Source: Planktomarina sp. (GTDB taxonomy: Bacteria; Pseudomonadota; Alphaproteobacteria; Rhodobacterales; Rhodobacteraceae). Taken from it: a stretch of DNA of 50,788 nt. Below, in pieces: positions 41,123 to 49,108 of the stretch. Below the pieces are notes generated by a model, which saw only the letters and a program-made list of their open reading frames with translations, did no database searches and was not told the origin of the DNA. The first letter of the stretch is position 1; each line of letters starts with the position of its first letter. The stretch spans positions 1-50,788 of the forward strand of contig JAHDDS010000013.1 of the NCBI GenBank assembly GCA_020629235.1, in the 5' to 3' direction. The position numbers and the translations under genes were made by a program.

Positions 41123-41250
41123 CACGCCACCTTTTGCGACTTGGTGATTGTCTTATCGGCTTGCAGCAGTGTGGGCAAATGCCCGGCCCCAAGCCACCAA
41201 GCATCTTTAACAAGCGAAGCTGGAACGCCCCGCACAACATAGGCTGACAT
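41122..41250 (-). CDS. 42-residue ORF coupled to the two-component system
   Basis: The ATG at 41250 has a good AGAGGGAT ribosome binding site. The 42-codon frame ends in TGATG, sharing a base with the response-regulator start. The predicted peptide begins MSAYVVRGVPASLVKDAWWL and ends in KTITKSQKVA. It has no clear membrane span or signal peptide. I do not recognise it. It could be a real small protein acting with the kinase/regulator pair, or a leader that sets their translation. The clean ribosome site and exact stop-start coupling favour real translation. Confidence 0.55.
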   Translation of the reverse strand: MSAYVVRGVPASLVKDAWWLGAGHLPTLLQADKTITKSQKVA

Positions 41251-41332
41251 GATTGATCCCTCTGTCCCATTTTTCTTTGCAGCTTCAATGGCGAAGCGTT
41301 CGTGCAAAGCTGGTCAGACAGATGTGCAGTTT

Positions 41333-42010
41333 TTACGCATATGCCGCCCGGATTGCGCGGATGTTGTCCCCGTAAGGCCCAGGGTTGTGGACGCTGCCGC
41401 CTTTGAACACGGCGGATCCGGCCACCAACACGTCGGCACCTGCGTCCACCACCGATTTGGCCGTGCCAGGGGCCACCCCCCCGTCAATTTCAATGTGGAT
41501 GGGCCGGTCACCGATCATGGTGCGCAACTGTTGGATCTTGGCCGTCATGTCGATGAAACTTTGCCCGCCAAAGCCGGGGTTCACCGTCATCACACAGACC
41601 AAATCCACCAGGTCCAAAACCTCGGCCACCGCAGTGGCCGGGGTGCCGGGGTTCAGCGCCACGCCTGGGCGCGCACCCGCGGCACGGATGGCCTGCAGCG
41701 TGCGGTGGATATGCGGCCCAGCTTCCACATGGGCAGTGATGAAATCGGCCCCTGCATCGGCAAAGGCTTGGATGTACGGGTCCACGGGCGCGATCATCAA
41801 ATGCACGTCCATCACAGTTTTGATATGGGGGCGAATGGCCGCGCAAGTGGTGGGGCCAAAGGTGATGTTGGGGACAAAATGCCCGTCCATCACATCCACA
41901 TGGATCCAATCAGCGCCTTGGGCTTCCACCGCCGCAATCTCGGCCCCGAAATTGGCGAAATCCGCGCTGAGGATGGACGGGGCAATCTTGGGCGTACGAT
42001 CAAAGCTCAT
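41333..42010 (-). CDS. rpe: Ribulose-phosphate 3-epimerase
   Basis: The protein has 225 residues, the normal length, preceded by GGAGACC. It is a TIM-barrel metal-dependent epimerase. [10 protein letters not shown], the metal-ligand strand [30 protein letters not shown] and the phosphate-binding IEIDGGV and GSAVFKGG are all present. It interconverts ribulose 5-phosphate and xylulose 5-phosphate in the pentose phosphate and Calvin-type pathways. It has its own promoter region, divergent from the RraA-like gene, with 83 bases between its stop and the small ORF downstream. Confidence 0.96.
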   Translation of the reverse strand: MSFDRTPKIAPSILSADFANFGAEIAAVEAQGADWIHVDVMDGHFVPNITFGPTTCAAIRPHIKTVMDVHLMIAPVDPYIQAFADAGADFITAHVEAGPHIHRTLQAIRAAGARPGVALNPGTPATAVAEVLDLVDLVCVMTVNPGFGGQSFIDMTAKIQQLRTMIGDRPIHIEIDGGVAPGTAKSVVDAGADVLVAGSAVFKGGSVHNPGPYGDNIRAIRAAYA

Positions 42011-42110
42011 GGCGGTCTCCGTGGGCGGTCTTCGTGGTGTTGCCGCCCCCTACGCCACGTCGCTGCGAAAGTCCATTGAGACAGCGCGATTCCAAGGCTA
42101 GGCTGGCAGC

Positions 42111-42809
42111 ATGTTAGAAGAACCCAAGAAACTGACCATCGTCGTTCCCAAACGCCGACCCACGCCCGCCCAAATCGCTGCCTTCCAAGGCGTGCCCACC
42201 AGCTTTGTGTGCGACGCCCAAGACGGGGTGAATGCCCTGGACGCCGCCATTGGCCCCATCGGTGGTGGGCGTGACTTTGATTGCACCATGGCAGGCCCGG
42301 CCCTGACGGCAGACAACCGGCCTGGCGATGTTTTGGCCACCGCCGCGGCCCTGCGATACATCACCCCGGGCGACGTTTTGGTGGGGGCTGTGTCGGGGTA
42401 CCAAGGCTGCGCTGCCGTGGGGGACCGCATCTGTGGGATGGCCAAGAACGGTGGGGCGGCGGGCATCGTTGTGGACGGGCCCATGCGCGACTACGCCGGG
42501 ATCACAGAAATCGCCCTGCCCGCGTTTTGCACGGGATTGACGCCCGCATCGCCCGTGGTGTCCGGCCCTGGCAAGGTGGGCACCCCGGTCGACATCGGCG
42601 GCATGCGGGTGGAAACGGGCGACATGATTGTGGCCGACCGCGACGGCGTCGTGGTTGTCCCCTTCGACGACATCGACCGGGTGATTGCACGGTTGGCCAA
42701 AGTGACGGACATGGAAAACGCCTTGGACCAAGAAGTGCGCGATGGGCTTGCCATTCCCGAAAGCTTGCTGGCGGCGTTTTCCGACGATGACATTGAAATA
42801 AAAGAGTAA
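42111..42809 (+). CDS. RraA-like/HMG aldolase family protein
   Basis: The protein has 232 residues. It has the RraA / 4-hydroxy-4-methyl-2-oxoglutarate aldolase fold: TSFVCDAQDG at the start, GDVLVGAVSGYQGCAAVGDRI in the substrate loop, and the GAAGIVVDGPMRDY motif holding the Arg-Asp pair that binds oxoacid and metal in the aldolases. VVADRDGV-type residues follow. Members are either pyruvate-forming aldolases or RNase E inhibitors. The intact RD pair favours an aldolase or oxaloacetate decarboxylase role. It is followed six bases later by deoC, so they are probably cotranscribed. Confidence 0.85.
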   Translation: MLEEPKKLTIVVPKRRPTPAQIAAFQGVPTSFVCDAQDGVNALDAAIGPIGGGRDFDCTMAGPALTADNRPGDVLATAAALRYITPGDVLVGAVSGYQGCAAVGDRICGMAKNGGAAGIVVDGPMRDYAGITEIALPAFCTGLTPASPVVSGPGKVGTPVDIGGMRVETGDMIVADRDGVVVVPFDDIDRVIARLAKVTDMENALDQEVRDGLAIPESLLAAFSDDDIEIKE

Positions 42810-42815
42810 TCTTTG

Positions 42816-43799
42816 ATGCACAGTGCAACGGCCACCGCCCAACTGCCCCAAACCATGGAACCGCGAAACCCTGGCTGCGATCTGGATTTGGATTGGGCTT
42901 TGGGTTTGCAGGCGAACCGGTCCGCCATCGAACGGCGCTGTGCCACCCTGCCGGGCCGACGGTCCATCAAGAAGGATCATCAAGCTGCGTGGCTGGCCCG
43001 CGCTGTCAGTTGCATCGACCTGACCACCTTGTCAGGCGATGACACCGCAGGCCGCGTGGGGCGATTGTGCGCCAAGGCGCGCCAGCCCGTGGACCAAGCC
43101 ATTCTAGACGCCCTGGATTTGCCCAACCTGACCACCGGTGCGGTTTGCGTGTACCACGACATGATCGGCGCAGCAGTCGATGCATTGTCCGGCACGGGCA
43201 TCCCTGTGGCCGCTGTCAGCACCGGTTTTCCTGCGGGCCTTTCGCCATTTCATTTACGGGTGGCCGAAATCGAAGCCAGCGTCGCATCCGGTGCGTCCGA
43301 AATCGACATCGTGATTTCCCGCCGCCATGTTTTGGCGGGCAACTGGCAGGCACTTTACGACGAAATGCGCGCCTTCCGCACGGCCTGCGGCGATGCCCAT
43401 GTGAAGGCCATTTTGGCCACGGGCGAACTGGGCACATTGCGCAACGTGGCCCGCGCCAGCATGATTTGTATGATGGCAGGGGCAGACTTCATCAAAACCA
43501 GCACCGGCAAAGAAAGCGTCAACGCCACCCTGCCCGTCAGCTTGGTGATGATCCGCGCCATTCGCGACTTTCATCATCGCACGGGCTTTCGGGTCGGATA
43601 CAAACCCGCAGGCGGGATTTCCAAGGCCAAAGACGCCTTGATGTACCTGGCGCTGATCAAGGAAGAACTGGGCGACCGCTGGTTGCGCCCCGACCTGTTT
43701 CGCTTCGGGGCGTCCAGCCTTTTGGGGGACATCGAACGCCAGCTGACCCACCATGTGACAGGCGCGTATTCGGCGGGGCACCGCCATGCATTGGGGTGA
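42816..43799 (+). CDS. deoC: Deoxyribose-phosphate aldolase
   Basis: The protein has 327 residues from the ATG at 42816 (an adjacent TTG at 42813 is less likely). It is longer than the roughly 220-260 residues of common DeoC because of an N-terminal extension of about 70 residues. Class I aldolase features are VCVYHDM, EIDIVISRRHVLAG, the Schiff-base lysine K227 in DFIKTSTGKESVNAT, and the second lysine in GYKPAGGISKAKDAL. It cleaves deoxyribose 5-phosphate to acetaldehyde and glyceraldehyde 3-phosphate. The aldehyde dehydrogenase gene follows after two bases and can oxidise the acetaldehyde. Confidence 0.94.
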   Translation: MHSATATAQLPQTMEPRNPGCDLDLDWALGLQANRSAIERRCATLPGRRSIKKDHQAAWLARAVSCIDLTTLSGDDTAGRVGRLCAKARQPVDQAILDALDLPNLTTGAVCVYHDMIGAAVDALSGTGIPVAAVSTGFPAGLSPFHLRVAEIEASVASGASEIDIVISRRHVLAGNWQALYDEMRAFRTACGDAHVKAILATGELGTLRNVARASMICMMAGADFIKTSTGKESVNATLPVSLVMIRAIRDFHHRTGFRVGYKPAGGISKAKDALMYLALIKEELGDRWLRPDLFRFGASSLLGDIERQLTHHVTGAYSAGHRHALG

Positions 43800-43801
43800 C
43801 C

Positions 43802-46114
43802 ATGACCGTTAAAAACATCTTTGAAACCATGGACTATGGAACAGCCCCCGAAAGCGCGGATGTGGCGCTGCAGTGGATCGCGGACCGCGGCGGCATTGCG
43901 GGGCATTTCATCGACGGCACCTGGGGTGCGTTGCGCAAAGACCGCGCGGTGATGAACCCCGCCACAGGCAAAGCCCTGGCCCATATGACCGTCGGCACCA
44001 AAGCCGAGGTGACGAAGGCTGTCGAAGCCGCCCGCGCGGCCCAGCCCGCCTGGGCTGCGGCAGGCGGCCCTGCCCGGGCGCGGGTGCTGTACGCACTGGC
44101 CCGGCTGATGCAGAAAAACGCCCGCCTTCTGGCCGTGATGGAAAGTTTGGACAACGGCAAACCCATCCGCGAAACCCGCGATATCGACGTGCCCTTGGCG
44201 ATCCGGCATTTTTACCACCACGCAGGTTTTGCCCAATTGATGGAAAGCGAGCTGCCAGACCGCAGCGCCTTGGGCGTTTGCGGTCAGATCATCCCCTGGA
44301 ATTTCCCCCTGTTGATGTTGGCGTGGAAAATCGCGCCGGCCTTGGCCATGGGCAACACCGTGGTGCTGAAGCCCGCAGAATACACCCCCATGACCGCGAT
44401 GATCTTTGCCGAACTGTGCACCCAAGCGGGTGTGCCAGCGGGCGTGGTGAACATCGTCACCGGCGACGGCACCACAGGCCAAGCCATCGTGGACGCAGAC
44501 GTGGACAAAATCGCCTTCACGGGGTCCACGTCTGTGGGCCGCCACATCCGCCGCGCCACGGCAGGATCGGGCAAAGAGTTGACGTTGGAACTGGGGGGCA
44601 AATCCCCCTACATCGTGTTTGAAGACGCCGACATTGACAGCGCCATCGAAGGACTTGTGGACGCCATCTGGTTCAACCAAGGCCAGGTGTGCTGCGCGGG
44701 ATCCCGCCTGATTGTTCAAGAAGGCATCGCGGATGATTTCCACACCCGCCTGAAGGCCCGGATGGACAAGCTGCGGATCGGCGACCCGCTGGACAAATCC
44801 ATTGACGTGGGCGCCGTGGTGGACCCGGTGCAGTTGAAAACCATCCAAGACATGGTGGATGCCAACACGGCGGGCCAAACGTACCACGCTGATACGCCTG
44901 TGCCCGACGGCTGCTTTTACCCCCCCACCTTGATCACCGGCCTGCATCCGGCAGACACCCTGATGCAGGAAGAAATCTTCGGCCCCGTCCTGGTGTCCAC
45001 CACGTTCCGCACCCCATCAGAGGCGGTGGAAGTGGCCAACAACACCCGCTACGGCCTGGCGGCCACGATCTGGTCGGAAAACATCAACTTTGCGTTGGAC
45101 ATCGCGCCCAAACTGGCTGCGGGCGTGGTGTGGGTGAACGCCACCAATCTGTTCGACGCCGCCGCCGGTTTCGGCGGGGTCCGCGAAAGTGGGTTTGGCC
45201 GTGAAGGCGGGTGGGAAGGGTTGCGCGCCTATACCAAGGCGAAGGCGCCGACTTGCCTGCCCAAAACCATCCCCGCATTTACCGGGCAAGGGGCGGCTGC
45301 CACCCCTGTCGACCGCACGCCGAAACTTTACATCGGCGGCAAGCAAGCCCGCCCTGACGGCGGATATTCCCAAGACATATTCGGCCCGGACGGCACGCTT
45401 TTGGGCCAGGCCCCGGTCGCCAACCGCAAAGACGTGCGCAACGCCGTCGAAGCGCAGTCGAACACCAAATGGGCCGCCACAACCGGGCATCTGCGGGCGC
45501 AAATTCTGTACTACATCGGGGAAAATCTGTCGGCGCGGTCTTCTGAATTCGCCAACCGGATCAATGACTTAACGGGCGCAGACAGCGGTGCTGGCGAAAC
45601 GCAGGCGGCCATCGATATGCTGTTCACCTTTGCCGCTTGGGCGGATAAATTTGACGGCGCGGCCAAAGGCGTGCCCCTGCGCGGTGTGGCTTTGGCGATG
45701 AACGAACCGGTGGGCAAAGTGGCTGCCTTGTGCCCCGATGAAACGCCGCTGTTGGGTCTGATCACCCCCATGGCCGCGGCCTTGGCCATGGGCAACACCA
45801 TCACGTTGGCGGCCAGCCAAGCCTTCCCTTTGGCCGCCACAGACTTCTATCAAATCTTGGACACATCTGATGTGCCGGGCGGCGTGGTGAATATCCTGAC
45901 GGGCCCGCACGAAGCCTTGGCTGCGACCATGGCCGAACACCTGGCGCTGGACGCGGTATGGTGCCTGTCGGACCCGGCACATATCGCCACGGTGGAAGCG
46001 GGGTCTGCGGGCAATCTTAAGCGTACGTGGACCGGGGCAGCGCTGGACGATCACCACGCTTGGCTGACAGCGGCCACCGAAACCAAAACCATCTGGATCC
46101 CTTACGGCGCATAA
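43802..46114 (+). CDS. ALDH16-type tandem aldehyde dehydrogenase
   Basis: The protein has 770 residues, much longer than a usual ALDH (about 490). The first domain (about 1-485) is complete: IIPWNFPLLM, catalytic Glu in TLELGGKSP, and catalytic C297 in FNQGQVCCAGS. The second domain (about 495-770) resembles an ALDH NAD-binding part but lacks the ELGGK and GQxC motifs, so it should be inactive. This is the layout of the ALDH16 family, for which I recall a bacterial structure from Loktanella. The frame is open further upstream, but the ATG at 43802 directly follows deoC. It probably oxidises acetaldehyde from deoxyribose breakdown. Confidence 0.92.
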   Translation: MTVKNIFETMDYGTAPESADVALQWIADRGGIAGHFIDGTWGALRKDRAVMNPATGKALAHMTVGTKAEVTKAVEAARAAQPAWAAAGGPARARVLYALARLMQKNARLLAVMESLDNGKPIRETRDIDVPLAIRHFYHHAGFAQLMESELPDRSALGVCGQIIPWNFPLLMLAWKIAPALAMGNTVVLKPAEYTPMTAMIFAELCTQAGVPAGVVNIVTGDGTTGQAIVDADVDKIAFTGSTSVGRHIRRATAGSGKELTLELGGKSPYIVFEDADIDSAIEGLVDAIWFNQGQVCCAGSRLIVQEGIADDFHTRLKARMDKLRIGDPLDKSIDVGAVVDPVQLKTIQDMVDANTAGQTYHADTPVPDGCFYPPTLITGLHPADTLMQEEIFGPVLVSTTFRTPSEAVEVANNTRYGLAATIWSENINFALDIAPKLAAGVVWVNATNLFDAAAGFGGVRESGFGREGGWEGLRAYTKAKAPTCLPKTIPAFTGQGAAATPVDRTPKLYIGGKQARPDGGYSQDIFGPDGTLLGQAPVANRKDVRNAVEAQSNTKWAATTGHLRAQILYYIGENLSARSSEFANRINDLTGADSGAGETQAAIDMLFTFAAWADKFDGAAKGVPLRGVALAMNEPVGKVAALCPDETPLLGLITPMAAALAMGNTITLAASQAFPLAATDFYQILDTSDVPGGVVNILTGPHEALAATMAEHLALDAVWCLSDPAHIATVEAGSAGNLKRTWTGAALDDHHAWLTAATETKTIWIPYGA

Positions 46115-46145
46115 CCTTCACTTTGAGCGAAAATACCTCGGAGGT

Positions 46146-46164
46146 TTGGAGGCAGCGCCTCCAA
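46146..46164. other. Perfect hairpin after the ALDH16 gene
   Basis: TTGGAGGC (46146-46153) pairs with GCCTCCAA (46157-46164) across a three-base loop. There is no T-run. Similar GGAGGC-AGC-GCCTCC elements are, as I recall, common between genes in Rhodobacteraceae, so it may be a dispersed repeat that also stops the convergent transcripts here. Confidence 0.5.
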
Positions 46165-46210
46165 GGCCTGCGTGGCCCGAACGCAAGTCATCATGGGCGC
46201 CGCCAGGCGC

Positions 46211-46828
46211 TCAACCGCGTTTGAACCAGCCGCCGACGCGTTCGCGGGTTTCGTCCACGCTGGCTTCCACCTGGTCAAAAACGGGATCAACCCGGCGGTT
46301 CCAAAACCGCCGCACCCGCACAAAGATCGCCCAGAACACAGCAAAGATCAGCAGCAGGATGGCGATGTTGAACCAAGGGATCAGAAACTTGTCAGGGTTA
46401 TCCGTAGGTTTCAGGCTGACGGCATTGGGATAGATCGACAAAAACGGCGACCGCCACCCATAGTGGCGCAAAATATACCACTGCGGGTCTGCTTTGTCGG
46501 ACACCGCATCCAATGCTTCTGCCTGCAGGTTTTGGCTGTCCAATTTGAAATACGGCGGCCAGCCAAAGCCCGTATCTTCGTTGCGGTACACGCTGACACG
46601 CCCATTGGGGCGCACGGTGTTGATCAGGCGCAAATCCCGGTTGATCTGTTCATTGTCGCCGCTGTCGGCTTGGGCGTAAAAGATCCGCGTCCAACCTGAA
46701 AAATCTTTGCGCAGAATTTCAGTTCCCGTCACCCGAACAATGTCGCGTTGCGGCAGGGCATAGTGCAGGAAACCGACCGACACGACCAACAGCGCCAAAA
46801 TCAAAATCCATTTGATCAATCGGAACAT
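46211..46828 (-). CDS. DUF1523-family membrane protein
   Basis: The protein has 205 residues. One membrane span lies at the N-terminus (about 5-25, IKWILILALLVVSVGFLHYAL), then an extracytoplasmic domain with QRDIVRVTGTEI and a YFKLDSQNLQAEA segment. A second span lies near 148-168, and a basic C-terminal tail follows. This layout and the early QRDIVRVTGTE motif match DUF1523, a conserved family of unknown function in Rhodobacteraceae. It is the last gene of the leftward tyrS-linked cluster, 13 bases after the preceding small membrane protein. Confidence 0.8.
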   Translation of the reverse strand: MFRLIKWILILALLVVSVGFLHYALPQRDIVRVTGTEILRKDFSGWTRIFYAQADSGDNEQINRDLRLINTVRPNGRVSVYRNEDTGFGWPPYFKLDSQNLQAEALDAVSDKADPQWYILRHYGWRSPFLSIYPNAVSLKPTDNPDKFLIPWFNIAILLLIFAVFWAIFVRVRRFWNRRVDPVFDQVEASVDETRERVGGWFKRG

Positions 46829-46841
46829 AGTGCGCCCTCCC

Positions 46842-47099
46842 TCAGGCGAAATTGGTCAGGTATATGATCACACAAATGGTCAAAATGGGCACAATGTAAA
46901 CGCCCCACAGCAGTTTGGGCCGCAAAGAGTTGTCATATTCCCGCAACCCCGTTTCGATATAGCTGTCGCGATCTTCGGACTTGTCGGTTTCTTCGTACCA
47001 GCTTTCCAATTTCGCGCGGCGCGCGCTGCGGGAATAAAAGAACAAACAGACGTAAATCACCGTCAAAACGATAAAGCCCATCACCACCAATCGTATCAT
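46842..47099 (-). CDS. Small two-span membrane protein, hypothetical
   Basis: The protein has 85 residues from the ATG at 47099, with a GGAGGT site; longer in-frame readings overlap the upstream gene. It has two membrane spans (about 3-22 and 63-83) joined by a charged cytoplasmic segment (SARRAKLESWYEETDKSEDR). I do not recognise the family. It lies 5 bases after the large hypothetical protein and 13 bases before DUF1523. The three genes likely form one unit with a shared envelope role. Confidence 0.75.
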   Translation of the reverse strand: MIRLVVMGFIVLTVIYVCLFFYSRSARRAKLESWYEETDKSEDRDSYIETGLREYDNSLRPKLLWGVYIVPILTICVIIYLTNFA

Positions 47100-47104
47100 G
47101 TGCA

Positions 47105-48436
47105 CTACCTCCGCACTGCGCCCCAGGGTCCAACAGCGGCCACACGTTGGTCCAGCGTGGGCTGGGGCGGCGCGTCGTCCCACGCGCCATAAAGATCGTC
47201 ACGCACCGCCGCTTTGTCCGACTGATATTCCCGACTTAACAGGGTGACCACAAAGTCCTTGAACCCGTCTGGCCAGGCGGCATAGGCGTCATAGAACGCC
47301 TCTTTGTGGCATATGAACAGCTGGCGCGCTTCCAGCGGGGTCAGGGTCGCCAGAAGCCGGTTCACCACGTCTTGCCCCGGACCAGGCCGCGCCCGCAAGG
47401 AATAGAAATACGCCGGGTGATCGGCGGTGATTTTCGGCCATTCCCCCCGCCCCAAGGCCCACCGATGCAGCGCCCACAGACCGCGCCACGCAGGCGGCAA
47501 AGCATCTGCGTGGGTGCGCGCCAGGCGGCGCAATGCGCGGGTGGATTGGGGAATATCTGTGTCCCCTTGCGCGGCTGCGGTATGGGCCAGGATCATGTCC
47601 ATCTTGCGCTGCACAATCGCCGCGGGCCGTTCGCCTTTGCGTTCCAAAATCGGCTGCACCAGGTTGGCCCCGAACAAAAATCCCGCCAAGCCTTGCGCAT
47701 CGGTGATGTCTATCACCTCGGCATCGACCCCTTTGAAGACGGCGGCGTTGTGGGCCACCACGGCAGCACCTTGGTCGGTGCGAAACACAAAGGCACCGCC
47801 GAAATGGGCCGTCCAAAAGTGGGTCACCGGTTGGGTCAATCCCGTCAGTTGCACCGGGTTGCGCACCACGTTCCCAGTTGTCTTGGCCAGGCTGATCATA
47901 TCGGCGATGGCCACATCGTCTTGCCAAGCGGTGTCACTGGCCAAAAACGCGTCGATCTTTTGCGAGAGCGCCCCGGCTTGGGCCAAAGTGTCGGACGGGG
48001 TGTCAGCCTCGATTTCGATCCGGCGGATGTTCAACACTTCGGCTGGGTCGGTGGCGTCGAAGACAGAATTCATCAACTCCCCCGCCACAGCGTCGCCGCT
48101 GGTCAGGGCGAACAACTGGGCTTCGTTTTCTTCAATAAAAGCCCGCAAGATCATGCGGGTCATGGAAAACTTCGCATCCAGCAGCGGCGCGCGCTTTTGA
48201 TCGGGGGTCAGCAAGATGAACATCCGGTTCACCCCGCGCGGGTTCAGATAAAGTGGGTCACCCAGATCATCGGCCACTTCCGGCGAAAAGCCACAGATAT
48301 CCACGTAAAAATCCGTCAGCGCGGTTTCCCGGCCCGTCAACCGTTTCAGCGCCCGATTGTACCGCGCGACCCAGACCGGGCTGGACACATGCACCATGTT
48401 GCCAAACATCAGGCCGGCGTCGATCAAACGGTTCAT
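47105..48436 (-). CDS. Conserved hypothetical protein (possibly DUF6638)
   Basis: The protein has 443 residues from the ATG at 48436, which overlaps the upstream membrane-protein gene by 4 bases. It is a mainly soluble protein without a signal peptide. Features visible are VSSPVWVARYNRALKRLTG, FYVDICGFSPEVADDLGD and MFILLTPDQKRAPLL near the N-terminus, and an alanine- and tryptophan-rich helical C-terminal half. I think it matches a Rhodobacteraceae-conserved family (possibly DUF6638), but this is from memory. The function is unknown. The context with small membrane proteins suggests a membrane-associated complex. Confidence 0.7.
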   Translation of the reverse strand: MNRLIDAGLMFGNMVHVSSPVWVARYNRALKRLTGRETALTDFYVDICGFSPEVADDLGDPLYLNPRGVNRMFILLTPDQKRAPLLDAKFSMTRMILRAFIEENEAQLFALTSGDAVAGELMNSVFDATDPAEVLNIRRIEIEADTPSDTLAQAGALSQKIDAFLASDTAWQDDVAIADMISLAKTTGNVVRNPVQLTGLTQPVTHFWTAHFGGAFVFRTDQGAAVVAHNAAVFKGVDAEVIDITDAQGLAGFLFGANLVQPILERKGERPAAIVQRKMDMILAHTAAAQGDTDIPQSTRALRRLARTHADALPPAWRGLWALHRWALGRGEWPKITADHPAYFYSLRARPGPGQDVVNRLLATLTPLEARQLFICHKEAFYDAYAAWPDGFKDFVVTLLSREYQSDKAAVRDDLYGAWDDAPPQPTLDQRVAAVGPWGAVRR

Positions 48437-48744
48437 TCTTCCAATTCCCAGTGCTGGGGTTGGATCACCAAAGACAGGATCACAACGGGCACCCAAAGCA
48501 GGGCAAATTTCAGGCCCAGCCACACGGCATAGACCCAGATGGCGGGGCTGGCCTGGCCCAAAGCCGCCAACATTACGATGCCGCACACCAAGCACATGAT
48601 GATCGACGACACCCCCGCATTTACCCACAGCCCCACCAGGGTTTGCGGCAACCGCTGCCCCAGGAATTTGGGCACAAACCACGCGATGGCCGCCACCACA
48701 GCAAGGGGCAGCAAGACGTCAACGGTGATGTTTAAGTCGGTCAT
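48433..48744 (-). CDS. Small membrane protein, hypothetical
   Basis: The protein has 103 residues with three probable membrane spans (about 10-27, 38-60, 70-95). Its end (FALLWVPVVILSLVIQPQ) resembles the end of the next upstream membrane protein (ALWLPVLVITLVLRALK), so the two may be distant paralogues. It overlaps the large hypothetical protein downstream by 4 bases. The family is not recognised. Confidence 0.72.
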   Translation of the reverse strand: MTDLNITVDVLLPLAVVAAIAWFVPKFLGQRLPQTLVGLWVNAGVSSIIMCLVCGIVMLAALGQASPAIWVYAVWLGLKFALLWVPVVILSLVIQPQHWELEE

Positions 48745-48796
48745 CCTGGATCAAAGATAAGCCTTTCACGCCCCCTTCGGAAGGGGAAACCCAGGA
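48744..48796 (-). other. Folded spacer between two small membrane-protein genes
   Basis: TCCTGG (48744-48749) pairs with CCAGGA (48791-48796), enclosing a second hairpin CCCCTT-CGG-AAGGGG (48772-48786). There is no T-run. It may be an attenuator or processing site between the tyrS part and the hypothetical-gene part of the cluster. Confidence 0.4.
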
Positions 48797-49108
48797 TTAT
48801 TCGCGCCGCGTCTTCAGCGCCCGCAGCACCAGGGTGATCACCAAAACAGGCAACCACAGCGCGCCTGTGCCCACAGTCCAGCTGAAGGCCGATTGCACCG
48901 TGTCAGACCAGGGCGCCGGCAGGACAGATGTCAACCAAAGCGCGTGCCACAAAAACACCCAGGCCACAGCCCACGCCACAGCCCAAGCCGCGGCCACCCC
49001 GAACGCTTTGGGGGTGGCCAAATGCGCCCGACCGGCCCGCAGCCCCAGCACGACAGCCACCGCCAAAGGCACAGGAAACGCCAGCGCGACAAAGCCCCAA
49101 ACAGGCAT
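48797..49108 (-). CDS. Small membrane protein coupled to tyrS
   Basis: The protein has 103 residues with three hydrophobic stretches, very rich in Ala, Val and Trp (including the repeat AVAWAVAWVF). It ends in a positively charged tail (LKTRRE). The ATG at 49108 shares one base with the tyrS stop (TGATG), so its translation is coupled to tyrosyl-tRNA synthetase. The family is not recognised; it may be a paralogue of the 48433-48744 product. Confidence 0.68.
   Translation of the reverse strand: MPVWGFVALAFPVPLAVAVVLGLRAGRAHLATPKAFGVAAAWAVAWAVAWVFLWHALWLTSVLPAPWSDTVQSAFSWTVGTGALWLPVLVITLVLRALKTRRE

Noticed and set aside
41091-41288. Alternative 65-codon frame overlapping the small ORF before the response regulator
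   Set aside because: It lacks a suitable ribosome binding site and does not couple to the regulator start, unlike the 42-codon frame ending at 41122.
43067-43801. Upstream in-frame extension of the ALDH16 gene through deoC
   Set aside because: The extension is Arg/His/Pro-rich shadow sequence. The ATG at 43802 begins a normal protein directly after the deoC stop.
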